NCBI GenBank assembly: GCA_045604155.1
Contig: JAZUNN010000044.1
Span: forward strand, 1-64,000
Direction: 5' to 3'
DNA length: 64,000 nt
Source: JAISGQ01 sp045604155
GTDB lineage: Bacteria > Bacillota > Clostridia > Oscillospirales > Acutalibacteraceae
This document shows positions 1-7,559 of the stretch, one piece after another; position 1 is the first letter of the stretch, and each line of letters starts with the position of its first letter. The position numbers and the translations under genes were made by a program. A model generated the notes under the pieces. That model had not been told where the DNA came from. It was given only the letters and a program-made list of their open reading frames with translations, and made no database searches.

Positions 1-603
1 ACAGTTGGCAGTAAAAAGGTAATTGCAGAAGAGGCACGCAAGAATTCTTACTATATGCTGAATAAACCCCGCGGATACATAACCACCATGAGTGATGAGC
101 AGGGCAGAAAATGTGTTGCAGAGCTTGTACGTGATATAGATGCCCGAGTTTTCCCTGTAGGCAGGCTTGACCGTGACAGCGAAGGACTGCTCATTATGAC
201 AAACGACGGTGAGTTTGCAAATTACATCAGCCATCCGAGAAGTCATGTTTCAAAGACATATAGGGTAACTGTACGAGGCAGGGTAGAGGATGAGACAATA
301 ACGAAGCTTCAGACAGGAATTATGCTTGACGGACAGAAGACGCTTCCCTGCGATATCATGATAATTTCCCGTGCACCTGAAAGAAGTGTTCTGCAGATTA
401 CTTTGTATGAAGGCAGAAACCGCCAGATAAGAAGAATGTGTGAGGATTGCTCGCTGGAAGTCATGCGTCTTAAAAGAATCATGATAGGTAAGGTCAAGAT
501 GGGTATGCTGAAGCTCGGTGACTGGCGTGAGCTTACAGCAGATGAAGTTCGTTCACTTACAGCGGCAGCAACTGCAACAGCAGCAAAGGGAGAAAAGCAA
601 TGA
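1..603 (+). CDS. rluB: RsuA/RluB family pseudouridine synthase, 3' part (5' end outside window)
   Basis: The frame is open from base 1 and ends in TGA at 601-603, so the start and the N-terminal S4 RNA-binding domain lie upstream. About 200 residues are visible. They hold the LNKPRGYITT segment and the GRLDRDSEGLL catalytic motif (aspartate codon at 169-171), followed by NRQIRRMCE, all typical of the RsuA/RluB/RluE/RluF group that isomerises uridine in rRNA. RluB (23S, near position 2605) is the usual Gram-positive member, but RsuA-like specificity cannot be excluded. The stop overlaps the next start (ATGA), which suggests translational coupling. The tail is alanine-rich and ends about 20 residues after the core. 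Confidence 0.9.
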   Translation, partial: TVGSKKVIAEEARKNSYYMLNKPRGYITTMSDEQGRKCVAELVRDIDARVFPVGRLDRDSEGLLIMTNDGEFANYISHPRSHVSKTYRVTVRGRVEDETITKLQTGIMLDGQKTLPCDIMIISRAPERSVLQITLYEGRNRQIRRMCEDCSLEVMRLKRIMIGKVKMGMLKLGDWRELTADEVRSLTAAATATAAKGEKQ

Positions 604-950
604 TTACAGTAAAAGTTATCAATGACGAAGAGAGAATAAAGAAGCTCAATGAAGAGCATGAGCTTGAGGGCTTTGAATATATGGCCACCGTTGACGGTGG
701 TGAAGAGAAGGCTGTTTGTGCAGTAAAAGCAGAGGGTGAAGTCCTCAGTATGCAGCTGCTTTACGCCCTTGAGGACGATATGGCGGAAATGGCAATACGT
801 TCTGCTCTTGCATATGGCGACAACAGATATGCTCTTACAGCAAATACATTGGATTCAAGCTTCGAAAAAGACCTTAAAAAGGTCGGGTTTACCGAAAAAG
901 ACGGAGTATACACCATAGAAATAAGGAAAGTAGTACATTATTGCGGATAA
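600..950 (+). CDS. Small GNAT-like protein, function unknown
   Basis: A 116-residue protein whose ATG overlaps the stop of the pseudouridine synthase gene by four bases. The pattern resembles the second half of a GNAT acetyltransferase: a hydrophobic strand, a helix with DDMAEMAIRSALAYG, then FEKDLKKVGFTEKDGVYTIEI, which looks like the closing 'GF' strand of that fold. It is shorter than normal GNAT enzymes (about 150 residues) and I see no clear acetyl-CoA Q/RxxGxG/A loop. It may therefore be a degenerate or accessory GNAT domain. The match is a pattern judgement only; co-transcription with the upstream gene is likely. Confidence 0.6.
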   Translation: MITVKVINDEERIKKLNEEHELEGFEYMATVDGGEEKAVCAVKAEGEVLSMQLLYALEDDMAEMAIRSALAYGDNRYALTANTLDSSFEKDLKKVGFTEKDGVYTIEIRKVVHYCG

Positions 951-963
951 ATATCAAAAATAC

Positions 964-992
964 TTGTTATTTTCCAAATATTGTGCTATGAT
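964..992 (+). promoter_or_regulatory. Sigma-A-type promoter of the carboxyltransferase cluster
   Basis: TTGTTA (964-969), 17 bases, TATGAT (987-992). It lies 80 bases ahead of the carboxyltransferase start, and the leader contains a weak inverted repeat (CAGATT...AATCTG, about 1034-1052). Confidence 0.5.
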
Positions 993-1073
993 ATTATTGC
1001 GAGAAATTCGGCTGTGCCGATAATTATAGGTTTCAGATTAATATATAATCTGCGACACGAACGGAGGTTCATA

Positions 1074-2471
1074 ATGAGTCCGGAAGAGAGGATTAAGCAA
1101 ATCGAAAGCTATCGCAGTGAAGTATCAAAATCTGCTGCGTATGGCAAACTGGCTGAGCTGTTTGACGAGGGTACAATGGTAGAGCTTGACCCCTATGCAA
1201 TTTCTGGGGATGGTCCTGCTGAGGTTATCACCGCATACGGCTCTATTGCAGGTATTCAGACATATGCATTTGCTCAGAATACCGAAGCAGCTGCAGGTGC
1301 ATTTTCACGTGCACAGGCTGCAAAGATCAAGAAACTTTATTCTTTTGCTATCAAGACAGGTGCTCCCGTTGTCGGTATTTACGATTCCAACGGTGCACTT
1401 CTCAAGCAGGGCGGAGAGATCCTTGAAGCATATGGCGATATGCTCAAGTGGGTAAACAACCTTTCCGGTGTTGTTCCTCAGATCTCCGTAATTACCGGTG
1501 CATGCATCGGTACATCTGCTCTTATCGCATCCTGTGCTGATGTAGTTATCGCATGCAAGGATGCCGATTTCGGTATCGATACTGCAGGCAACAACCCCAC
1601 CATCGCTCAGTCTGCTGAGTGCGGTAATGTCTCAATTGTTGCTGAAACTGCTTCTGATGCAGTTCTTACTGCAAAGAAACTTATTGAGATGCTTCCCCAG
1701 AATAACCTTTCTGTTGCAAATCTCTGCGATTTCGCTGATAACGCAAACGGTGAGGCTATGCTTTCCGGTGCTGCTGCAAATATCGGCAAGAGCGACGTTG
1801 CATACGATATAATTAATGCTGTTGCTGATGCTGACAGCTTTGTTGAGATTCTTAAGGATGCAGGCGTTGCTGCAGTAACAGGCCTTGCAACTGTTGCAGG
1901 CTCTACTGTAGGTTTCGTTGCCACAAGATCTGAGATCGGAAACGGAAAGCTTGATGAAGCAAGCACTGCAAAGGCTGCTCGTTTTGTTCGTTTCTGCGAT
2001 GCATTCTCCATTCCTGTTGTTAGCTTTGTTGATACATTTGGTTTTGCTTCCGTCAAGGAGTCTGCAATGCTTGCTCATGCTTATGCAGAAGCAACCACTG
2101 TTAAGGTTTCCATAATCACAGGTGCTGCTTACGGTGCTGCATTTGTTGCAATGGCAGGCAGAGGTGCAAACTCTGATATGTCTGTTGCATGGAACAATGC
2201 TGTTATCGCACCTCTTGCACCTGAGACCATAACCGCTATTCTTTACAATGACCGTCTTGCTCAGTCCGGCGATCCCCTGACCGATAGACAGAAGCTTGTT
2301 GACGAGTACAAGGCAACCCTTGCTTCTCCCTTTGAAGCTGCTGCTCAGGGCTTTATCGAGGATGTTATCAATCCTGCTGATACCCGCAAGGTTGTAATTT
2401 CTGCTCTTGATATGCTTTCCGGCAAGAGAGAGCGTACCATTGCAAAGAAGCATTCCAATATCAGACTGTAA
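1074..2471 (+). CDS. Biotin-dependent carboxyltransferase subunit (MmdA/12S-like)
   Basis: A 465-residue protein. I start it at ATG 1074 behind ACGGAGG rather than at the in-frame ATG 981, which lies inside the promoter and has no ribosome binding site. It shows the two crotonase-like halves of acyl-CoA carboxyltransferases: YDSNGALLKQGGEIL and LSGVVPQISVITGACIG in the first, IPVVSFVDTFGF and AAYGAAFVAMAGRGANSDM in the second. Relatives such as the 12S subunit of transcarboxylase and methylmalonyl-CoA decarboxylase alpha are about 510-525 residues and carry RKAYGGAY where this one has ITGAAYGAAF. It is therefore a divergent member and its acyl-CoA substrate cannot be read. Its neighbours supply the biotin carrier and the pyruvate/oxaloacetate half-reaction. 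Confidence 0.85.
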   Translation: MSPEERIKQIESYRSEVSKSAAYGKLAELFDEGTMVELDPYAISGDGPAEVITAYGSIAGIQTYAFAQNTEAAAGAFSRAQAAKIKKLYSFAIKTGAPVVGIYDSNGALLKQGGEILEAYGDMLKWVNNLSGVVPQISVITGACIGTSALIASCADVVIACKDADFGIDTAGNNPTIAQSAECGNVSIVAETASDAVLTAKKLIEMLPQNNLSVANLCDFADNANGEAMLSGAAANIGKSDVAYDIINAVADADSFVEILKDAGVAAVTGLATVAGSTVGFVATRSEIGNGKLDEASTAKAARFVRFCDAFSIPVVSFVDTFGFASVKESAMLAHAYAEATTVKVSIITGAAYGAAFVAMAGRGANSDMSVAWNNAVIAPLAPETITAILYNDRLAQSGDPLTDRQKLVDEYKATLASPFEAAAQGFIEDVINPADTRKVVISALDMLSGKRERTIAKKHSNIRL

Positions 2472-2498
2472 TTACCCCGAAACGGAGGATAAAATAAG

Positions 2499-2897
2499 AT
2501 GAAGAATTTAAAGATTACTGTTAACGGTGTTACTTATGATGTACAGGTAGAGGAAGTCGGCGGTTCTGCTGTTGCTTCTGCTCCTGTTGCTGCACCTGTT
2601 GTTGCTGCTCCCGTTGCAGCACCTGCTCCTGCTGCAGCTCCCGCTCCTGCCGCTGCTCCCGCAGCTGCTGCACCTGTTGCAGGCGCTGAGAGCATTGATG
2701 CTCCCATGCCCGGCACCATTCTTGACATCAAGGTCAAGGCAGGCGACAGCGTAAAGAACGGTGATGTTCTTGTTATTCTCGAAGCTATGAAGATGGAGAA
2801 CGAGATCGTTGCTCCCAGAGACGGCGTTATCGCTGCTGTCTGCGTTTCCAAGGGTGAAGCTGTCAACTCCGGTTCTCCGCTCATTTCCTTGAGCTAA
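2499..2897 (+). CDS. Biotin carboxyl carrier protein
   Basis: A 132-residue protein that shuttles the carboxyl group between the two catalytic subunits. It has a short N-terminal segment (about residues 1-22), a flexible alanine/proline/valine linker (about 23-63), and a C-terminal biotinyl domain with the canonical EAMKME motif; lysine 98 should carry biotin. The size and layout match the 1.3S subunit of transcarboxylase and the gamma/carrier subunits of sodium-pumping decarboxylases. A clear ACGGAGG site precedes the ATG. It sits 27 bases after the carboxyltransferase and 10 before the OadA-like gene, so the three form one operon. Confidence 0.95.
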   Translation: MKNLKITVNGVTYDVQVEEVGGSAVASAPVAAPVVAAPVAAPAPAAAPAPAAAPAAAAPVAGAESIDAPMPGTILDIKVKAGDSVKNGDVLVILEAMKMENEIVAPRDGVIAAVCVSKGEAVNSGSPLISLS

Positions 2898-2907
2898 GGA
2901 GGACGCT

Positions 2908-4305
2908 ATGGCTCAGATTAAAATTACTGAAACAATTCTGCGTGATGCTCATCAGTCTCTGATAGCAACCAGAATGACCACCGAAGAAATGATCCCGATG
3001 CTTGAAAAGCTCGATAAGGTCGGCTTTCATTCTCTCGAGTGCTGGGGCGGTGCTACATTTGACTCCTGCCTGAGATTCCTCAACGAGGATCCGTGGGAAA
3101 GACTCCGCACCATCAGAAAGATGTGCCCCAATACAAAGCTCCAGATGCTTTTCAGAGGTCAGAATATGCTCGGCTACAGACACTATGCCGATGATGTTGT
3201 TGACTATTTCGTAAAGAAGTCCATTGATAACGGTATCGATATTCTCAGAATTTTCGATGCTCTCAATGATATCAGAAACCTCAAGACCTCCATCGCTTCC
3301 GCAAAGAAGTACGGCGGTCATGTTCAGGCTGCTATCTCTTACACCACCGGTCCTGTTTTCGATAATGAGTATTACTGCAACTATGCAAAGACTCTCGAAA
3401 ACGAGGGTGCAGATTCCATCTGCCTCAAGGACATGGCAGGTCTGCTCACTCCCTACGGCACTGAGCAGCTTATCAGAGATCTTAAGAGCACTGTAAAGAT
3501 TCCCATTCAGGTTCATACTCACTACACCTCCGGTCTTGCTTCCATGACCCTCATGAAGGCAATCGAGGCAGGTGCAGATGTTGTTGATACCGCTATGTCT
3601 CCTCTTGCTCTCGGTACTTCCCATCCTGCAACCGAGTCCATGGTTGCAGCACTTCAGGGAACAGAGTACGATACAGGTCTTGATCTTGTTCTTCTCTCTG
3701 AGATCCGTGACTATGTTGAGGAGCTTCGCATGAAGTATCTCGACAAGAACCTCCTCAATCCGAAGGTCATGTCTGTTGACTCCAAGACTCTTCTTTATCA
3801 GGTACCCGGTGGAATGCTTTCAAACCTTGTTTCCCAGCTCAAGGAAGCAGGCAAGCTTGATAAGCTCAGCGAGGTTCTCAATGAAGTTCCCAGAGTCCGT
3901 GAGGATGCAGGTTATCCTCCTCTTGTTACTCCCACCAGCCAGATCGTTGGTACTCAGGCAGTATTCAACATCATCAGCGGTGAGCGCTACAAGACCTGCA
4001 CAAAGGAATTTAAGGGTCTTGTCAAGGGCAACTACGGTCAGACTCCCGTTAAGATCAGCGATGAATTCAGAAAGAAGATCATCGGTGACGAGGAGCCCAT
4101 CACCTGCCGTCCTGCAGACCTTCTCGAGCCTGAGCTTGATAAGCTCAGAAGTGAGATCGCTGAGTTCTATGAGCAGGAAGAGGACGTTCTTTCCTACGCT
4201 CAGTTCGGAAATGTTGCAACCAAGTTCTTTGAGCACAGAAGAAACCAGAAGTATGGTATCGACGGTGCCCATGCTGACATTGCAAACAAGGTTCATCCTG
4301 TTTAA
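2908..4305 (+). CDS. oadA: OadA / transcarboxylase 5S-type carboxyltransferase subunit
   Basis: A 465-residue TIM-barrel protein of the pyruvate carboxylase/oxaloacetate decarboxylase alpha family. TETILRDAHQSLIATRM gives the metal-binding aspartate (residue 13), CLKDMAG the lysine expected to be carbamylated (174), and QVHTHYTSG the metal-binding histidines (203, 205). The spacing matches the Propionibacterium 5S subunit. No biotinyl domain is fused to it; that domain is the separate upstream gene. It should move a carboxyl group between biotin and pyruvate/oxaloacetate. No membrane beta subunit (OadB/MmdB type) is adjacent, so a soluble transcarboxylase is possible, though a beta subunit may be encoded elsewhere. 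Confidence 0.93.
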   Translation: MAQIKITETILRDAHQSLIATRMTTEEMIPMLEKLDKVGFHSLECWGGATFDSCLRFLNEDPWERLRTIRKMCPNTKLQMLFRGQNMLGYRHYADDVVDYFVKKSIDNGIDILRIFDALNDIRNLKTSIASAKKYGGHVQAAISYTTGPVFDNEYYCNYAKTLENEGADSICLKDMAGLLTPYGTEQLIRDLKSTVKIPIQVHTHYTSGLASMTLMKAIEAGADVVDTAMSPLALGTSHPATESMVAALQGTEYDTGLDLVLLSEIRDYVEELRMKYLDKNLLNPKVMSVDSKTLLYQVPGGMLSNLVSQLKEAGKLDKLSEVLNEVPRVREDAGYPPLVTPTSQIVGTQAVFNIISGERYKTCTKEFKGLVKGNYGQTPVKISDEFRKKIIGDEEPITCRPADLLEPELDKLRSEIAEFYEQEEDVLSYAQFGNVATKFFEHRRNQKYGIDGAHADIANKVHPV

Positions 4306-4312
4306 TGATTTT

Positions 4313-4344
4313 GCCTCGCACCCGAATGGGTGCGAGGCTTTTCT
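4313..4344 (+). terminator. Intrinsic terminator of the carboxylase cluster
   Basis: An 11-bp perfect stem (4313-4323 with 4328-4338, GCCTCGCACCC arm), a GAAT loop and a T-rich tail follow the oadA stop. Confidence 0.9.
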
Positions 4345-4345
4345 A

Positions 4346-4373
4346 TTGACAAAACAGATATGTCGTATATAAT
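4346..4373 (+). promoter_or_regulatory. Strong sigma-A promoter of the ABC-F leader
   Basis: Consensus TTGACA (4346-4351), 16 bases, consensus TATAAT (4368-4373). It stands about 230 bases ahead of the ABC-F start, leaving a long untranslated leader. Confidence 0.8.
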
Positions 4374-4407
4374 AAATACAGATATTTAATGAAACGGAGT
4401 TGGAAAG

Positions 4408-4419
4408 ATGCGCAAATAA
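4408..4419 (+). CDS. Three-codon upstream ORF (Met-Arg-Lys) in the ABC-F leader
   Basis: ATG CGC AAA TAA, preceded by CGGAG eight bases upstream, a normal ribosome binding site and spacing. Such tiny leader ORFs are known to sense stalled ribosomes in antibiotic-resistance leaders. The coding call rests only on the ribosome binding site and the context. A competing 14-codon frame starting at 4389 lacks a binding site. Confidence 0.5.
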   Translation: MRK

Positions 4420-4433
4420 GCTGTCTGATTTAA

Positions 4434-4586
4434 AACAGAAATGCAGTTTGTAAAGGATTTTTGTGTCCTTTGCGTTTATTTCTGTTGTCAGCAGTGAAGT
4501 TTGCCGTTTTTGCCGACTTGTTTTATTTTACCCGATAAAATACGTCACCGCAGGAATGGTATGTCTTCCTGCGGTGTTATTTTATT
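4434..4586 (+). promoter_or_regulatory. Transcription attenuator ahead of the ABC-F gene
   Basis: Two structures follow the upstream ORF. The first is a long hairpin closed by AACAGAAAT (4434-4442) and ATTTCTGTT (4478-4486), with an inner AAAGGA/TCCTTT stem. The second is an intrinsic terminator: CACCGCAGGAA (4546-4556), a 9-base loop, TTCCTGCGGTG (4566-4576), then TTATTTTATT. The terminator ends 16 bases before the ABC-F ATG, so unregulated transcripts should stop here. GCAGTGAAG (4491-4499) could pair with CTTCCTGC (4565-4572) with one bulged base and so act as an antiterminator. That alternative pairing is inference. Confidence 0.7.
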
Positions 4587-4602
4587 CAGGGAGTGATAAT
4601 TT

Positions 4603-6090
4603 ATGGCTTTAATTGAAGTAAATAATCTTACATTTGCCTATGAAGGCAGCTATGATAATATATTTGAAAATGCGTCATTCAGAATTGATACGGATTGGAA
4701 ACTGGGTTTTATAGGACGAAACGGCAGAGGGAAAACCACTTTTATGAGATTGCTTATGGGAGAATATAAATACGAAGGCAGAATTTCATCTTCTGTGAAG
4801 TTTGAGTATTTTCCGTATAAGATAAAGGATGATACATGGAATTCAATAGATATATTTTATGAAATTGCAGAGGATATAGAATACTGGAAAATAAAGAAAG
4901 AACTCAATCTGCTGGCGGTGGATGAGGATATACTTTACAGGCCTTTCAATACGCTTTCAAACGGGGAGCAGACAAAGGTTATGCTGGCTGCATTGTTTCT
5001 TAAAGAGAATAGCTTTTTGCTCATAGACGAGCCTACAAACCATCTTGATGCTCTGGGACGAAAATTATTAGGACAGTATCTTTCGGGTAAAAACGGATAT
5101 ATTCTTATATCTCACGACAGAGCTCTTCTTGATTCCTGCGTAAATCATGTGCTTTCGATCAATAGGGCAAATATTGATGTACAATCGGGTAATTTTTCAT
5201 CCTGGTGGGAAAATAAAAGGAGAGAGGACGAGTATGAGCAGAATGAAAACGAACGACTGAAAAAGGATATAAAACGATTGAAAGAATCTGCTCGTCAGAC
5301 AAAAGAAAAAGCAGACAGTATTGAAGCGACGAAAATTGGGACAGTAGGCACCAAGGTTGAAAAATCCATAAGCCGAAGAGCGTACATCGGCGCAAAATCA
5401 AAAGCAATGCAGCAGAGAAGAAAGAATATAGAGCGCAGGCAGAATGATGAGATCGAAGAGAAGTCAAAGCTGCTTAAAAATCTTGAGCAATCAGACTCTC
5501 TTAAAATCTCACAGCTTACTCACCACGCAAAATATCTTATAAATATCTGCGGTCTGTCCATACGTTATGGCGAAAGAACGGTGTGCAGCGGTATAACGTT
5601 TTCAGTAAGCAGCGGCGAGAGAGTTGCTCTGAAAGGCAGCAACGGCTGCGGAAAATCCAGCATAGTAAAGCTTATAACCGGTCAGGATATAGAATACAGC
5701 GGAACCATTAACATTGCAAACGGCATAAAAATTTCCTATGTGCCGCAGAACGCCTCTTTCCTGAATGGAGATCTTAAAGATTTTGTCAGGGAGAGAGACA
5801 TTGATGAAAGTCTCTTCAAGGCGATACTCAGAAAGCTTGGCTTTGCAAGAACTCAGTTTGATAAAAGAATGGAAGAGTTTTCGGCAGGGCAGAAGAAAAA
5901 GGCGCTTATAGCCGCAAGCCTCTGTGAGAAAGCACATCTCTATATCTGGGATGAACCGCTGAATTATATTGATGTCATTTCAAGAATTCAGATAGAAGAT
6001 CTTATCAGAGAATACAATCCCACATTGCTTTTTATAGAACACGATGAAAAATTCTGCGAGAACACAGCGACAAAAACAATAGAGATGTAA
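4603..6090 (+). CDS. Lsa-type ABC-F ribosomal protection protein
   Basis: A 495-residue protein with two ATP-binding cassettes and no membrane segment. Cassette 1: Walker A GRNGRGKT (about 38-45), signature LSNGEQ, Walker B LLIDEPTNHLD. A charged interdomain linker spans about 205-300. Cassette 2: Walker A GSNGCGKS, signature FSAGQKKK, Walker B IWDEPLNYID. The opening IEVNNLTFAYEGSYDNIFENASF and the length match the Lsa/CplR group of antibiotic-resistance ABC-F proteins, which dislodge lincosamides, streptogramin A and pleuromutilins from the ribosomal peptidyl-transferase centre. The attenuator leader supports a drug-inducible role. The exact drug spectrum cannot be read from sequence, and a housekeeping ABC-F role is less likely. 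Confidence 0.9.
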   Translation: MALIEVNNLTFAYEGSYDNIFENASFRIDTDWKLGFIGRNGRGKTTFMRLLMGEYKYEGRISSSVKFEYFPYKIKDDTWNSIDIFYEIAEDIEYWKIKKELNLLAVDEDILYRPFNTLSNGEQTKVMLAALFLKENSFLLIDEPTNHLDALGRKLLGQYLSGKNGYILISHDRALLDSCVNHVLSINRANIDVQSGNFSSWWENKRREDEYEQNENERLKKDIKRLKESARQTKEKADSIEATKIGTVGTKVEKSISRRAYIGAKSKAMQQRRKNIERRQNDEIEEKSKLLKNLEQSDSLKISQLTHHAKYLINICGLSIRYGERTVCSGITFSVSSGERVALKGSNGCGKSSIVKLITGQDIEYSGTINIANGIKISYVPQNASFLNGDLKDFVRERDIDESLFKAILRKLGFARTQFDKRMEEFSAGQKKKALIAASLCEKAHLYIWDEPLNYIDVISRIQIEDLIREYNPTLLFIEHDEKFCENTATKTIEM

Positions 6091-6120
6091 AAAACAGCCG
6101 CATATGCGGCTGTTTTTTTA
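6091..6120. terminator. Bidirectional intrinsic terminator
   Basis: The near-palindrome AACAGCCGCATATGCGGCTGTT with flanking A- and T-runs lies between the convergent ABC-F gene and the small membrane protein gene. Confidence 0.85.
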
Positions 6121-6426
6121 TTTTCCTATTTTGTTGGTTATTTCATGATAGAGATCGGTCTTAAGAAGCCAGTCCCAGATAGTATAGCCTGCGGATTTGA
6201 TCATAGCAAAATCGATGATGCCCGTAAGGAGCAGAACACCTGCAGCGACAACTGCGATAACAAATATTGTTTTTGCAGTATGCTTTAAAATTTTCAAAGC
6301 AACAAAAGCAATTATTACAGCAACTAAAATTGTGACAATGCTGGAAAGAGGGGATGCTTCTTCAACAGCTTCAGTTGCTGAAGACTCAGTAAGGAATACA
6401 GACAGAGAATTAATAATTTTATCCAT
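6118..6426 (-). CDS. Small two-helix membrane protein, unknown function
   Basis: A 102-residue protein on the minus strand with a strong AAGGAGGAGAAA ribosome binding site before its ATG. The N-terminal 25 residues are polar and Ser/Glu-rich. Two hydrophobic helices follow (about residues 28-46 and 52-75), then an amphipathic tail containing WDWLLKTDLYHEITNKIGK. I do not recognise a family. It is a stand-alone gene with its own terminator and the following deacetylase is divergent, so context gives little hint of function. Confidence 0.7.
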   Translation of the reverse strand: MDKIINSLSVFLTESSATEAVEEASPLSSIVTILVAVIIAFVALKILKHTAKTIFVIAVVAAGVLLLTGIIDFAMIKSAGYTIWDWLLKTDLYHEITNKIGK

Positions 6427-6599
6427 ATTTTCTCCTCCTTAATTATTTTAAATATATTTTAATATATCAGTTAAATTATGTCAATTAGTTTGTTGGATGT
6501 TTTTTATAACAAGTTTTTTACAATTTGTTACGATAATGGAACTTGCACTTTTGTGAGAATTATGTAAAATTATAGTATAAATAATAAGGTTGGATCTAT

Positions 6600-7499
6600 A
6601 TGAATAAAAAGAAAAATGAACCTGTACTTGTAGTTGTACTTATTTTTGCATTGGTTTGTATTGTTTTTGTTCTGACATACACACTCAGAGAAGATACAAA
6701 GGCAGTTTTCAATCCCGCAGAGATGTCTGAAATGACAACAGAATCATCAGAAACAATTTTATCAACCGTTCAGACGACCCATGAAATAACAACTACAACA
6801 CCTGCACCCACTACAACAACATCTACAACGATCGCAGAAACGGGATTACCGTCACAATCAAGTGAATATCTGACAGGAAAAATTGCTTATCTCACATTTG
6901 ATGATGGCCCTTCGAATAACACCAGAAAGATTCTTGATATCCTCGATCAATATGGTGTTAAAGCTACATTTTTTGTAATAAGCAAAAAGAATATGGATAA
7001 TGAGTATAAAATGATCGTCGACCGTGGTCATACAATAGCATTGCACGCACACACACATACATATTCAAAAATATATAAAAGTGAAGAAGCTTATTTTGCA
7101 GATTTAAAGAAAATTGATGATAAGGTGTACAACATTACAGGCGTCAGATCAAAAATAATCAGATTCCCCGGTGGGTCAAGCAATACAGTACATCGTAAAT
7201 ATTGCAAGGGCATTATGAACAAGCTTAAGGTTTCTGTTCGTGAAAAGGGATATATATATCATGACTGGAATGTTGACAGCCAGGATGCAACAGGGTCGAA
7301 TGTACCTGTAGAAAAGCTTGTCAACAATATAAAAAAGTATTCAAAAAATCAGGATATAATTGATATTCTTATGCATGACACAGGAAGCAGCAAACAGACA
7401 ACTGTTGAGGCGCTGCCGCAGATAATAGAGTATCTTCAGGCAGAAGGATACAGAATATTGCCCATAACCGAAAACACACCTCCAATACAGCATGATTAA
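6600..7499 (+). CDS. Membrane-anchored polysaccharide deacetylase (NodB domain)
   Basis: A 299-residue protein. A short basic N-terminus and one transmembrane helix (about 7-28) are followed by a Thr/Ser/Pro-rich wall-spanning linker (about 42-82) and a NodB domain. Motif 1 is LTFDDGP (catalytic base and metal aspartates 101/102), motif 2 HAHTH (metal histidines 149 and 153), motif 3 RFPGGSS, then DWNVDSQD and LMHDTG. It should remove N-acetyl (or O-acetyl) groups from peptidoglycan or another wall glycan outside the cell, as PgdA-type enzymes do. It lies just upstream of gpr-spoIIP but is separated from them by a terminator. The ribosome binding site is weak (AAGG). Confidence 0.92.
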   Translation: MNKKKNEPVLVVVLIFALVCIVFVLTYTLREDTKAVFNPAEMSEMTTESSETILSTVQTTHEITTTTPAPTTTTSTTIAETGLPSQSSEYLTGKIAYLTFDDGPSNNTRKILDILDQYGVKATFFVISKKNMDNEYKMIVDRGHTIALHAHTHTYSKIYKSEEAYFADLKKIDDKVYNITGVRSKIIRFPGGSSNTVHRKYCKGIMNKLKVSVREKGYIYHDWNVDSQDATGSNVPVEKLVNNIKKYSKNQDIIDILMHDTGSSKQTTVEALPQIIEYLQAEGYRILPITENTPPIQHD

Positions 7500-7528
7500 A
7501 AAGTAGGGTCATATGACCCCACTTTTTT
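7499..7528 (+). terminator. Intrinsic terminator after the deacetylase
   Basis: An AAGTAGGGTC / GACCCCACTT hairpin followed by a T-run. Confidence 0.85.
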
Positions 7529-7559
7529 GAATATATTATTCATTTATTGGAAATTATAA

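Noticed and set aside
993..1073. Riboswitch in the carboxyltransferase leader
   Set aside because: Only 80 bases with weak short repeats and no terminator or sequestering hairpin.
1632..2453. Minus-strand open frame opposite the carboxyltransferase
   Set aside because: Same cause: codon-bias mirror of a recognised gene, no start signal.
2572..2690. Alanine/proline codon repeats in the biotin carrier as a DNA repeat element
   Set aside because: It is the in-frame flexible linker common to biotin carrier proteins.
4389..4433. A 14-codon open frame in the ABC-F leader, overlapping the three-codon ORF
   Set aside because: There is no Shine-Dalgarno sequence before it, whereas the three-codon ORF has CGGAG at good spacing.
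7034..7070. CA-rich microsatellite-like stretch in the deacetylase gene
   Set aside because: It encodes the conserved HAHTHTY metal-binding motif.
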